NCBI RefSeq assembly: GCF_020184175.1
Contig: NC_065530.1
Span: 16,469,260 to 16,533,259, forward strand
Direction of reading: 5' to 3'
Length of the DNA stretch: 64,000 nt
DNA from: Aphis gossypii
Taxonomy: Eukaryota; Arthropoda; Insecta; Hemiptera; Aphididae
The notes beneath the pieces were generated by a model. The model was given only the letters and a program-made list of their open reading frames with translations. It searched no databases and had not been told where the DNA came from. Of the stretch, positions 29,101 through 40,067 are shown piece by piece (the stretch's first letter is position 1; every line of letters starts with the position of its first letter). Both the position numbers and the translations under genes were made by a program.

Positions 29101-32100
29101 ACGGCAAATGGTTCTTGTCAGCTTGAAAGTATCCAAAGTTGTTCCCCACACGATTATACTCCAATCTCAGAGGTTCTTGACCTTAAATCTCTAGCTGACC
29201 GTAGACGGATGTTAGGTAAGACTTTCTTGAGAGGTCTGTTATCTAATCGTATTTACTGTCCTACTCTTTTATCTCTTATTAACTCCAAAGTTCCACAATT
29301 GTCTAACCGTACACCTATGTCCTTTTATTTTCCCAATTTTAAAAGTATCTACATGGAAAATGAACCGTTACGACGCATAATGTCTATCGCCAATGAAAAT
29401 CCTTCCTTTTTATTCTATTTTACTCTTAGACTTTGTATACCTATTGTATATCTTATTTTCAACATTATTATTATTTGTATCACTATACCTAATACTATAC
29501 AATATATTTCCTTTTTTAATTAATAATTATATTCAAAGGGCATCGCCCGTTAATTAAATAAATGAAAGATAATATGTACTATACGCGTTTTTACTCACCT
29601 TGCATGGGTCCAACGGTGAGCGGCGACACGACGGTCATGTAAATGAGCAGCGATCGGCTGGGCCGTTTCTTGACCAGCACGCGCACCGAATCGGCGATCA
29701 CCTTCGGGTTGACCGTCTGCCAGACGGACGTGGCCTTGTCGTATGGCACCGACGTATCCTTGACCAGGATCGCGCCCAGCGCCAGCGCCACCACGTTCAT
29801 CGCCATGCACGCGCCGAACGTGCCGTAGAAGCCGATGTTGACGTTCAGGAAGCCAGCCGTGCAGGCGCCCACCGGCGTGGCGATGAAGTACAGCGACATG
29901 AGCATGCCGATGCGCTTGGTCCGGTCCTGGATGCGCGTGATGTCGGCCACGTAGGACGCGACACCCACCAGGCAGCATATCCGGGACCCGGTGAGCGCGG
30001 GCACCAGGCACTCGGACACGGCGGCTATGGCGGGCGACCAGTGCCAGTTGTACACGTTCAGCACGTTAAACGCGTCCGTCAGCAGCTGACCGGCGATCGG
30101 TATGAACATGAGCGGCCGCGGCGGCGGCCGTGCGTGTCGCTCCACGGGCCCGCGAACAATATGAACACCAGTGGCACGGAGTACTGGATGGTCAGCTTCC
30201 ACGTCTGTATCTTAGCCACCAGCTCCTGAGCGTAGCTCTCGTTCAGGCACTTGTCCCTCAGGTTGGCCGGCTGTACGGTGGCCGTCAGGTCGCACCCCTT
30301 TCGCAGTATCAAGTTCGTGCCCACCTGTAACCGCGACCGGTTGTCCGTTAGGTATTTATAAACTATAAGATAAGTGGTTAACGAGAAACCGCTCGAGAAT
30401 GCGGTGAGTATGCCTTTAAGTATAAGCGTAGGTATGCAATGACGATTCGTAAATATCAACACTATATTTGTGTGTGAGTGTTTTTTTTTTTAATTTACAT
30501 AAAAAACCTGGCTCGTCCTAGTGTTTTTGATTTCAAGCTCGAAACGTGCGTTGTTTAAAAAAAATTATATGTTATATACCTCTATTATACGAGAAAACTC
30601 AAAATATAGGATAATATCACTGATACTGTCCTGCAGAGTGAAAACAATTCGAATCCTCTCGATCGGAGAGCGCAGATATTATGATAACCTACGCACGGTT
30701 CAATAATTTTCACGAGTTCAAAAAAGTAATAAATAAATAATTGCATTCTTACATCATCGTATAAAGGTATAAGGTCTGTGATAAGATATGATACACTTGT
30801 GTATTTTTTTGATTGTTCACTATTTTCTGAATTGTTTTTATCAAACACATTATAATATGTATAACTATTATGTTTAATTATTCGAATTTAGTTCCGTTGG
30901 TTTGGATATTTGTCTGTAAGTTATCACTCGAGCTTTAAATTATATTTTTAATCCATCTATTTATGTATGACTCTCATCAAAATAACCAATTTCCATAATT
31001 AATTTTAAAAAAAAACCCAGTAGTGGCCCTTGCTAAACCATATTTTTATTATTAAATTGGGAGACGATTTGTTTTTACACACAATTTTTTGAAGTCAGCA
31101 CTTATGTTTTATCTTCAGCGTAAACTTATATAAGATAAATACAATATGTATAACAAAACGTAGTTAAATGGTTATCGTAAATGTTATATGCTTGTTATAA
31201 TTATAAATAAAATACGATAGTGAATCGATATTCACACCAATATATTAAAATTAACCGAAACTAAGCGTGAACTGGTGAATACGTAAATAATTTGTTAGGT
31301 CGTGCAATTGAAATATTAATTATTAGTACGGCCGATAATATCGGTTTATCGTCTTTCCGAGATAAAAAAACCGTACAAATTGTCTCCTCTCTCGTTACGA
31401 TGTTTGAGGGTTTAATGTTGGTATAGAGGGTAATATTATTATAATGCGCAATTCGCCCGTCACTGCCGTTTTCTGAGATAAAATCAAAGCCGTAAGTGGT
31501 GGCATCACGGCGATGGAGATGGCGTTTAGTGTGTATACTATAATATTATAATAATAGAGCCATAACGAGAGTTAAAATAGTTGTATTGCGTAAGGGTGGT
31601 TGACGTTAAGAATAAAAAGATTTCGGATATACCGCGAATCCCTACACAAAAAATAAAAAACGACCTCCGTTGTTTTAAACGCTTCCACCTCAATTCTACA
31701 CATCAAACGACCGGCGGGGGATGCGACCCTTGCAAGTTTCAGATTAACCAGCAGTCGGAGTGCAACCGACGTCCATCAGTCGAACGCGTTCGAATATAAG
31801 TACATACGATAAACGCGTGATTTAAAACAGTTTATCAACGCTTTAGCTATATGCACAGCGTTTTTATTTTGTTAATCTTCAAAACATACGGCGCCGTTTT
31901 CGTTTGGTTTTCGATTGAATATCATTTTTTTGATTACCTGCCTCCCAAGTACCTTCCAAGAACAGGCCCGTTGAACCGTAAATACTGTTATGAGACCTGC
32001 GCGACTCCGGAGTATTTTTTATATTGCATAAATAATACCATCATAGAATTTCTGTTTGAACAAGCGAGAAAGAGAAATAAATACCACGTAAAGGGAGCCC

Positions 32101-33574
32101 TCTACTTTTCCTCTTCTGTGTCAGCGAGTAAAACATTTCCCGCTCTCATCACTTTATGTGTCGCGTGCGTGGGAATTTTTAATACTTTTTATTGATTTTT
32201 CGCGTTTATTTATATAATTAATTTGTTTTTAAATTAAATCGTTAAATAAAAAAAATCGGATGATTACCGATATTCCGCTTTTAACTTAATATAATATACG
32301 TTTGTGTACTTTTAATTTTATCTTGACGATGGAATAAGTATGAAGCTGCAGCGATGCTATTTCTACAACTCCGGGTAGAAGATGGCAATAAATAATAACA
32401 TAATTATATTACCGGCGTTTGTCCGTGTTTATTAATGTGCGTGTGTTAAAATGTGGCCAGCAGTTGAATTATTCAACTACATTACTCAAATCTAGAGTTA
32501 TAGTTGATTTTCATCAAATATGTGTAAAAATATTATAACCGAAAGAAATAGGTAACAATAAAATTATATATTTTTAAATATTTAAATTATTTATAGCATT
32601 TGAAAAGTGCAATGTGGTAATACTAACTTCTCTTTTTCAGATCATAACTACTATTTTTACTGTAAATTGTTAAACCAACGTTTTTTTTTTTTTTGAAAAT
32701 TTTGATGTCTACAAATAACATTTTGAATGACTAGTTTAGGAATTACCTATCAAACATTTTATTCTAAGTTCAATAATAAAATTACTAGGATTAGAAAATA
32801 GAGTAATCTTATCTGATGATTTGAAAATTAGAATAATTTATATTGATCTATAAAAATTTAACAATATTTTGTAAAATTATTTGTTTAATTATTATTTATA
32901 GTAAAAAAGTGAAGAGGGATTAAAATATATAATTACTGAATAGTGAATTATCTTAAAGTACCTCTGTAAAGTATAATACATATATAATAAACCATCTCAA
33001 AATGTAAATAAAACTTATTTGTCTATCATATTACGTACAGTACTATAATTATAGCACCTATTGTGATTAAGTGATTTGTAATTTTCATAGTACCTGTATA
33101 AATACTATCTTTTATCAAACGGTTATAACAACTATCATCATATTATTAAAATAAAATATAATAATAATTATTTTTATTTTCAACTAATGGTTTATTTTAC
33201 ATATTATACGCATTAGTTTCCAATTTGAATAGTTTTTGACTTATTCATTTATAAAAACATTCCTACCAAGGTATAAAATTGCAATAACAAACACGTGACA
33301 AGAATTAAAATTCTCATGTCTACTCTTCAGCATGTTTTAAAAATCAATAAATATCAAAATAATTAAATCGCAATTTAACATAATAAAAACATTTATTTTC
33401 ATTTCCGTGAAGACAAAATCATCACGAAATGTATGTACATTTCATGCATACCTACATAATATTATAAACTATAGTAGTACTTACCAAAGCTGAAATAGCC
33501 AATGTTACAAAATACAAAAACAACATTGGTTCCACGGTGACCTTTTCGAACCATTTTGGTTTTGTTACAAACAT
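14116..33574 (-). CDS. SLC46 / proton-coupled folate transporter-like MFS transporter (gene B), 7 exons, one frameshift
   Basis: Minus-strand paralog of gene A, about 476 aa if the frameshift is ignored. Exons in transcript order: 33574-33485, 30324-29599, 18594-18493, 16813-16676, 16596-16513, 16243-16087, 14248-14116 (stop TGA 14118-14116). Exon 1 encodes MFVTKPKWFEKVTVEPMLF, including the VTVEP motif before helix 1 that is typical of SLC46. Exon 2 carries GTNLILRKGC, GPWSDTHGRRR, FYGTFGA and VKDTSVPYD. Exon 3 has EYSILYLFVRYKFGW. Exon 4 ends in QPWQLYV, exon 5 in PVIDIFHG. Exons 3-6 equal gene A in length and phase. The tail of about 42 aa is hydrophilic and is absent from gene A. In exon 2 the frame breaks at about 30113-30130; the downstream exons fit only if one base is missing there. 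Predicted plasma-membrane carrier, substrate unknown. Confidence 0.9.
15584..15597. repeat. A-run followed by CA microsatellite
   Basis: A run of about 16 A (from about 15569) leads into (CA)6 in the last intron of gene B. Simple sequence only. Confidence 0.6.
16244..16265 (-). promoter_or_regulatory. Extreme polypyrimidine tract at gene B exon 6 acceptor
   Basis: On the minus strand a run of about 19-20 T lies directly against TAG and exon 6 (CGCAAC). This fixes the acceptor at 16243 and gives the same 157-nt exon length as in gene A. Confidence 0.75.
19370..19690. repeat. Partial copy of the dispersed TIR repeat family
   Basis: The ordered words CTTATAAGAAACCTTG, AATTTCAGTTGTTTATAAATA, AAAAAAGCTTGAATATTTT and AGATAACTCTAATATAAAC match, with drift, the block at about 57728-57900 in the same orientation. 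Ends with terminal inverted repeats are not visible. Confidence 0.55.
21008..21880. repeat. Three direct and one inverted copy of a ~180-bp repeat
   Basis: Direct units start at TACTTGCAGTTCTTAG (about 21098, 21285, 21462; spacing 187 then 177) and each contains ATAATGCGTACTACA(G/A)TATC. A further unit is inverted at about 21690-21880 (it ends TACTGTAGTACGCATTATAG). The outer parts at 21008-21100 and 21740-21835 are also inverted copies (CAAAGTCC...TTGTACATTTCGCAATTT). The unit has coding-like character: the minus strand of the left arm reads DIPTDKISLRTASTEESM then KGQGC, and the plus strand of the inverted arm reads DIPTDKIFLRAANTKESM then EGQGCTIRKC. It is probably a rearranged fragment of a transposon ORF. 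Confidence 0.8.
26527..26550. repeat. Short CCTAA run (insect telomere-like)
   Basis: Three to four CCTAA units (complement TTAGG, the ancestral insect telomere repeat). A similar short run, TTAACCTAACCTAACCTAG, lies at about 27263-27281. Both are too short to indicate a telomere. Confidence 0.6.
26549..26595. repeat. 13-bp perfect inverted repeat
   Basis: TTATCGAGACAAT (26549-26561) and ATTGTCTCGATAA (26583-26595) are perfect inverted copies around a 21-base spacer, next to the CCTAA run. It may be a miniature palindrome or the core of a decayed element. Confidence 0.75.
28438..29560 (+). pseudogene. 3' fragment of a jockey-type LINE: broken reverse transcriptase
   Basis: Pieces in three frames reconstruct the order of a non-LTR reverse transcriptase. 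First come KIIEKSGFSEPLLTWF, ENRHQWVKVHGF and SSGVPQG (28460-28612). Then FADDMKIY, the catalytic YADD-type box, near 28690-28712, followed by NRFIEYFNLLKLSL and HIDMICCKALKTLGFVMR (28750-29008). Then VRPILEYGSLIWDPHT (29058-29103), and after an internal deletion SLADRRRMLG and NEPLRRIMSIANENPSF up to about 29410. It is 5'-truncated, frameshifted after SSGVPQG and has a stop after FADD, so it is dead. It is inserted antisense in gene B intron 2, with its 3' end within about 40 bp of the exon 2 donor at 29598. Confidence 0.9.
30111..30131 (-). other. One-base frameshift in gene B exon 2
   Basis: On the minus strand the conserved THGRRR is read in one frame, then PLMFIPIAGQ continues in the next frame. 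The break falls in a run of CGC/GGC triplets. Family sequence (gene A has GRRRKPL) and the phase of the next exon both require one more base than is present (726 nt where 727 would fit). Either an assembly error in a GC-rich run or a true disabling mutation explains it. Confidence 0.85.
30325..33484 (-). other. Intron 1 of gene B, with a GC-richer block
   Basis: Flanked by donor GCTTTGGTAAGTAC and acceptor CGCGGTTACAG. The stretch of about 31370-32190 is clearly less AT-rich and CpG-rich. It contains an open frame at 31851-32195 with a hydrophobic start but no recognised domain. It could hold an alternative promoter or non-coding exon; this is inference. The remainder is AT-rich with nothing seen. 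Confidence 0.6.
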
Positions 33575-34640
33575 ATTTAGTTGAAACGATAAAAAAAAAT
33601 ATATTTAACTGTCTACAATAGCTATAACACTGTCAAGTATATAAACACACTGGAATCATATTAAGAATCGATAGAGAATCATCGCGAGCATATGGTAAAA
33701 TTGTTTTATTAATAATTAACAATGATTGTTATATTTTATTTTAGTAGGCGATTGGCAGAAATAAATCGCTCTTATTGGTGTTTCTTAAATTCGTTTTTTT
33801 TTTCTGTGTCCGCCAAAACTTAACTATTATATCGTATTTTCGTTATTTTGAATTACAAAAGACGCTTTGTGTATTTGTAAGTGAGAACTATATTAAAACG
33901 TTAATTTCTTGAGTAAAGGAAGTTATTTAAAACGTACGTCAAAAATGTTTACGAACGTCCTTATTGTCGAAATCGATTTTTTTTTTTTTTATATATTATA
34001 CTATTTACATAACGCGTTTGTACCGAATAAATTTCATCAAAAACATTAATATTATATTGTCCGATGTAGCGTCGGACGGACTGCGGCGGTGCGACTGCGT
34101 TTACCGACAACCCAACGAACGACACCGCGTGTATGGAGTACCTACCTGTTTATTGTAATACCCACCTATAGCTGATGCGTCAGTACGTAATACTTTACCG
34201 CGATTAAGTAACATACCGGTCCGAGGTCGAGTTCAGCTTTCTCCTTCATTCCACACGACTGTATTATGCCCAATAAGTGTCGCCGGAATCAAATAATGGC
34301 CAATTTTTTTTTCTCAGGCGGTGCGTTGTATATATATATATATATATATACATACATAAATACACCAAGTAGATTGTATATAGTATAGTATATTGTATGG
34401 CAGTGACGGTGGACAGTGGTTAGGTAGTGGTAGGTATATACATCCACTAGTTATATCTATCATATTATATTATATTATTATGTACAAGTTCCCATTATGA
34501 ATAGGATTGTTCCCTCCTTCCATCGTTCGTCGTTGTATTATGCGAGTTTCGGATAATAGGAAGTAACGACGACGACGTAAACGAACGCGCGAAATCCGTT
34601 TTTTCTAGGTCGCAGCGTTATATAGGTAAGTAATCTTGCA
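33575..34640 (-). promoter_or_regulatory. Putative 5' region of gene B
   Basis: Just upstream of gene B's ATG (minus strand) lie CpG-rich blocks at about 34060-34145 and 34515-34600 and a TA dinucleotide run at about 34328-34352. CpG-rich DNA at the 5' end mirrors the GAC tract before gene A. No TATA box or start site can be fixed, and a non-coding first exon could lie here. Confidence 0.35.
34328..34352. repeat. TA dinucleotide microsatellite
   Basis: About eleven TA units in the 5' flank of gene B. Confidence 0.8.
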
Positions 34641-34704
34641 GTGAGTCTGTATATAGGAAACGCATAATACTACATAATATGCTATTATTATTATTATTAT
34701 GCTC

Positions 34705-35480
34705 GTACACAACATTCACTGGGTATTACTAAATATGATATCACTGCGTGCTGTTGAAAACGCCATCGTCTTCTCGAGTCGTCCGGGTAATGTTTTACCT
34801 GTGTACACGCTTCTAATGTACATCACGTTAGCCACAATACGCATTGGATCAAAAACATCTATTATTTTGTAGTTCGTGAAATTTATTCCTCCGGGCATGG
34901 ACCAGATACGTTTAAAACAAAATTTGTATTTTATATAGGATCAGTGACCCGCAGTGTAGTACCAATAGCACAGCTCCTTTTATTTTACGGTAAAAATACT
35001 AATAAGGTATTTCATTAACCTTTAAATTTTACCATGTTTTTATTCAATTTAATTCCTTTAACGTTGAATTATCATAATGTGTACGTACATAAACTCTATA
35101 AATTCAAATAATTAAAAACTAACCGCCGCGGTTGAAAATCTGTTACCGCAGATATCTGCAGATCTCCGTACTTTAAACCATACGTCATCCTAATAAATAA
35201 CAGATGACTATATTATATACATAATTATTAGTATACCTACATGTACTATTATAAACATGAAAGTGCACAACATTCACTAAGGTACTATAACATGATGTCA
35301 CTACTCACTATATATATTATATGTATATACGCTCTGTGTCAGGCGTCGTCGTTTTTAAGAGCCGCCTGCGTAATGTTTTGAAGGTATGGATAGTTATGTG
35401 CTTCTGATATAATGATACCAATACGTATATTAAACTTAACACATTTATTATTTCGCTATTCGTGAAATTTATTCCTCCGG
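34705..35480. repeat. Diverged direct duplication, units ~560 bp apart
   Basis: The unit at about 34709-34895 and the unit at about 35269-35478 share the same ordered words: CAACATTCACT, ATGATATCACT versus ATGATGTCACT, GTAATGTTTT, CTTCTAATGTA versus CTTCTGATATA, CATTTATTATTT-like spacing, and TTCGTGAAATTTATTCCTCCGG. Spacing and order are conserved while the sequence has drifted. The open frames across them differ in frame, so this does not look like duplicated coding DNA. Confidence 0.7.
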
Positions 35481-35954
35481 CCAAACCATATTATGTTATA
35501 TATAGCATACCCCGCACAGAGATAGATAGGTGTGCGTACGTTTAGAACGTTTTGTACCTTGACGCGATTCCGATAAAACGCGAATATATAATATTGTATT
35601 ATATACGGATATACTCTAAGTATACTCCGTGTACACACAATATATACATATAATGTGTTCATACATATTTATACCCCGCATAGATTGATAGTTTTTATTG
35701 CACGCACTTTTTATACTCATCGCGGATGAGTGATTTGTACATTTTCTGCGCTCGCATTACACGCGTGATACAGGTACATAATTTATTGCCAGTTATTCGG
35801 TACAATATATCTGTACCTACTTACGTCGTATGACCTCGTTTACTATAATATGAGTACATTACTCGAGTGTTTTAGTTTTTATTCAAAATTAATAGTAAAA
35901 CAATTTATGATTGTTGTCAGTTTTTGTCTCACTGCAACAGCTAGTACCTATACT

Positions 35955-36900
35955 GTATTATAATACGCTAAAGCGCTAAGAAGTGTATAAACACAGGAAT
36001 GCATCTTATGCATACTGTACAGTGCGCATTCGTGAAATTTTTTTCCACTTTGTTAAGCTGTTATAAATAATATCAAAACACGATAAAACGATTAATAAAT
36101 CAAAGTTTTAAAATTGAAACATAACAATTTTTCTTGTGCATCAACAAACAAAAATTCAAACAAATATGGAAATATTCTCCAATATTCTATTTTAGAAACA
36201 TTATTGTAAATATCACGTGTTAAATTTAAGTTTATAATATTAAAAAAAAAGACCAACATACAATAATTAAAGTATTTTACAATAATAAAGTTTGTAATTT
36301 AATTTTAGTTCTTAAAATATGTTGAATGTTTAAAGTACCTAGAATAATAATTCACAATACATTTTATTTTTACAAAAAAATATAAAATATATTTAAAAAT
36401 TGTGATTATTCTAAGCATTAATATTTTCAGAGGTAAAAATTCAAATAGTTATTTAAGGATAATTTTAAGAATTTTTTCAGTAAACATAAAATTAAATGAA
36501 AGAAATATGAATTGATAAAATACTTTAATTGTTATTATTATTGTTTTTTTTTTTTCATCATATTATTATCTTAAATTTAACACGTAATAATTAAAATAAT
36601 ATTTCTAGAGTAAAATACTAAAGAATATCTAAGAATATCTCAATATTTGTTTGAACTAATGTTGATGCTCAAGAAAAATGTAAATGTTTCAATTTTGAAT
36701 AGATGAATAGTTTAATACTTTGATTCATACCTATAATATCATATTATCCATTATTAAATTAGTTAATTATGGTATTATTGTGCTTTTATATATATTAATA
36801 ACAGCTTAACATAATGATAAAGGAAAAAATTACGCATATGTAAATTATACATAAGATGCATTCTTGTGTGTAGACTCTCCTAAGTGCGTTATACTAATTA
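35955..36900. mobile_element. Long foldback (inverted-repeat) element, ~0.9 kb
   Basis: The left arm from about 35955 and the reverse complement of the right arm up to about 36900 share a long ordered series of words: GAATGCATCTTATG, GTTAAGCTGTTAT, AATCAAAG, AAAATTGAAACA, TTTTTCTTG then GCATCAACA, TTCAAACAAATAT, ACGTGTTAAATTTAAG and AATTAAAGTATTTTA. The middle keeps folding (AATAATAATTCACAAT against ATTGTGATTATTCT). Arms are at least 300 bp. It encodes nothing recognisable. It fits a long-TIR MITE or foldback transposon; no clear target duplication was found. Confidence 0.8.
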
Positions 36901-39832
36901 TTGCGTACCTCAGAACTTTAATTTTAAGTTAATATCATATAGTTAATATGAATATCGTGTTTAATAAATACCTATATAGTATATATATATATTGAAGAAA
37001 AAAAACTAAGTTTCCTAATACTGTTTGTGGTAGTAACTACAAAACGTTGTCTATCTCTGATTTGGTGTAATAATGACAGATTAATGTCAAACTATGAAAA
37101 GATTTCGGTATTGATAATTAGACTTGATAGGTACTTGGTTGTATCAAGTACGGTATTTAAACGCACCTATTTAAGATAAAATTTTATTAAAATAATTTTA
37201 ATTTTACCCTAACTTGTTTGGCAAATATACGGACAAGTTAAAATACAAGACTACTTAGGTCCACGTGTATTATGTTGCAGACCCATCTACCTAAGGATTA
37301 TTACTATAACTTTTTTTCAAGTAGGTAATCCAAAATGAACGAATATAAAATTACACAAGCGTCTGATATACCGAGGTATATAGCTATGATATAACTACGA
37401 GTACCTTTATTAGTTTATTATTATAATAAGTAATTTTAACACATACAACATAGTGAAACACTCATAACCCTCTACTACACAGAAGAGTAGGAGACTTTTT
37501 CGCCAATAAAAAAAAAAAATATATTCCTAATTATTAAGAAAAATACATATTCAATGTATTAATTTTTTATGGTGGTGTGGGAAGAGGGGGTCAAAGTAAC
37601 CAAGTATAACCAAGTAAATAGTACTAACTAAATTCACTTTCATACCAAAGAAATCTTTAAGTTAAAAATCTAAAGTTTTAACTGCTTCAAAAAGTGACTG
37701 ATGACAAAACAAAAACATACATCATTATAAAATCGATCGTTCCACTTAGAATCTAAAACAAAAAAAGATGAAAATAGAAGTAAATAGTTCTGATTTTAAA
37801 AATATTACCATTGTAATTTCACCTACGGGTTATTTGCAGTATAAAGGCGAACATTTTAGAAAAAATAATCTATTTTAGCACTTCAAAAGATTATAAAAAA
37901 TTGCTTTATGAAATTTGATTTGATCTAAAATTGAACATTGTTACTAACGTGAAAAAAAACTAAATAAAGTGAGTATAATATAAGTACTATTATTTTGTTA
38001 TTGGAATTCATAAAGCACTGTATTCAATTATAATTTTTATAATTTTGGCATTATATTTTTAAAAAATAAGACGTAGATAATTATAATCTATTATAATATT
38101 AGTAATGGGTATCGACCACCTACCTATATTGTGAATTAGAAATAATATGTTATTTTAAAATATGTACTTCAAACCATCGGGTAAATATTGATTTCGGACT
38201 GTTTATTTTTTTAGACTTTCCATATTTATATAGGTGCTCCTTTTTTAGTAAAATAAAAAATCAATGTATACATGTTATAAAGCAATACAAAAAAAAAATT
38301 AATAAAGAAAACACAAAAATACAAAATTCACTCTAATGAATATTATATATATATATATTTTTTTTAAAATATTTTTGTCTTTTAAAATGGCCAATAATTA
38401 AAAAAAAATGTTTGTAAGTTTAAACTACTGTATTAAGGAGCAATTGACAACTAGTTTTCTTTATTTTAATATTTTTAAACACGATTGGTATTATAAACTA
38501 CAACATATTTAAAAGTAATCGTATGATTACTATGATTTTCTGTATTTATTATCGTGTGTTAAATTAATAGGCAGTCGAAAGACAAAACTATTTGTTTTTA
38601 TAAAATATTAAAATACCTAACAATATAACTTATAATCCTAATAAATATTGTATTGGAATAGCTTCTAATAAAATAATATTATTAAACAATTCATAAAACA
38701 CATACGTGTAAGTTATTATAACATACTATGTACTTAGATATTATGGTTCTATGCCCTACGCTGTCTAAAATAATAATACTTTTATAAACATCTTAACCGT
38801 TATAATAATTTAATCGTTTTAAAGTCAGGTTGACGAAAATGTAAAACCTTGGATAGCGAATTATTACATGGTTCAGTGTCTGATAAAAATATATAAACGC
38901 CGATGTTAAAATATAAAATAATATATTTTTTTATTATCAATAGATATATTATAATGGAATATAAAATATACAATTATATTTTAATGGTTTTAATTATAAT
39001 CAATATTGAATATTAGGATGTAACGTTTTTCAGTGTTATTTAAAAACTATTTGCCCACTTACCAAATATAAAATGGGGTAAAAATTTGTATATGAGTTGA
39101 TGCGAAAATTTTTTTTTTTAATTATTACTGTAATGCTCAGTGGTACTCGACACTGCCAAGTACAAAAACACCGTTTTATAGTAGAGTCTGGTGGCTAATC
39201 GCTCGGTTTTTATCTATAATAACTAAAATTTGAAGTTGGCATAATAACTGTGCTTATTACTTTATTAATTACTGTCTAATTTTTTTTTTTTATGTTAACA
39301 TCTAAAAATCTATAGTACCTACCTATACTCTATTATGGTCAATACCATCATGCAGTTTTCTAAAATAATAAATGCAACTGATTTGTTTGTTGATTTAAAA
39401 TTGTTATTCTATGAAGTTGAGATCGGTAATAAAAGCTTATTAGTATACCTACTTTACTATCTATAGTAATATAGTTTATAGATAAGGTGAGTTTAATAGG
39501 TGAAATTATCGTTATTTTTATTATTATTACCTATTGTTATTATTATAATGTTCTATCAATATTTATTATTCATCTATGTAGAATGTAAACTATATTTAGT
39601 ACTAATATTATAGGTATTTTTTTATCTATGTAATTATAAAAAATAGCAATGTTTAGTATTTAATTTGTAGTAACATTTTTAATTTTGATGATGCATTTAT
39701 TATAATTGTCTCGTTAAATGATCTGTTTATTCAATTTTGTTTACAACATGTATAAAATATTCATTAACACAGTGTATCTGATTATGATACCTTTTGATTG
39801 TCTGTACGATATGTTTTTTTTTATACAGTATA
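36901..39832. other. Intergenic, nothing coding seen
   Basis: AT-rich DNA with only the small TIR-family end fragment at about 37665-37757. No ORF here has a recognisable motif. Confidence 0.6.
37665..37757. repeat. End fragment of the dispersed TIR family
   Basis: ACATACATCATTATAAAATCGATCGTTCCACTTAGAATCTAAAA (about 37717-37756) parallels the right end of the copy at about 58110-58175 (TACATTCATCGCTCTGCTCAGAATCTAAAA). The opposite terminus was not located. Confidence 0.5.
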
Positions 39833-39840
39833 TTTTATAT

Positions 39841-40067
39841 CAGAGGTTTCCAAATTGTGGGTCTCGACCACAGGTTTTGACCACAATTGGGTTGCGATTA
39901 TATTTTGGTGGGTCACCGCTATATTTTTATATTAAAAATAAATATATATTTTTTGTTGTAAGCAACTGATTCACTAAAAAAAAAAGGTTATTCATTGATA
40001 TTGTGGATCGCCAAATTTTAAAAAATTACCAAAATGGGTCACAAAATAAAAAGTTTGGGAACCTCTG
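39841..40067. mobile_element. hAT-type MITE with perfect 8-bp target duplication
   Basis: It begins CAGAGGTTTCCAAA and ends TTTGGGAACCTCTG, a 14-bp terminal inverted repeat with one mismatch. Identical 8-mers TTTTATAT flank it (39833-39840 and 40068-40075). It contains GGGTCTCGACC and GGGTCAC words and no transposase. The ends resemble those of the 2933-3300 element (GGTTCCCA core), suggesting related hAT families. A plus-strand open frame spanning its left half is not a gene. Confidence 0.93.

Larger units (their letters stand above)
18595..29598 (-). other. Intron 2 of gene B, 11 kb, rich in repeats
   Basis: The donor is GCAAGGTGAGT at its high-coordinate end and the acceptor TTTTCAG precedes GTGAATAC. 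It contains a partial TIR-family copy (19370-19690), the repeat cluster at 21008-21880, a short inverted repeat (26549-26595), CCTAA runs and a LINE 3' fragment (28438-29560). Open frames at 24307-24528, 24759-25040 and 25582-25779 show no recognised domain or splice context. Confidence 0.75.

Noticed and set aside
29600..30229. 209-codon plus-strand open frame and a 138-codon minus-strand frame over gene B exon 2
   Set aside because: The exon is GC-rich, so stop codons are rare in every frame. The transporter frame carries all the family motifs, and these alternatives are Arg/His/Gly-rich shadows.
30325..30462. N-terminal extension of gene B exon 2 (an ATG at 30462)
   Set aside because: It reads through the acceptor CGGTTACAG into intron. 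Exon 1 at 33574-33485 with the VTVEP motif joins in phase at 30324 instead.
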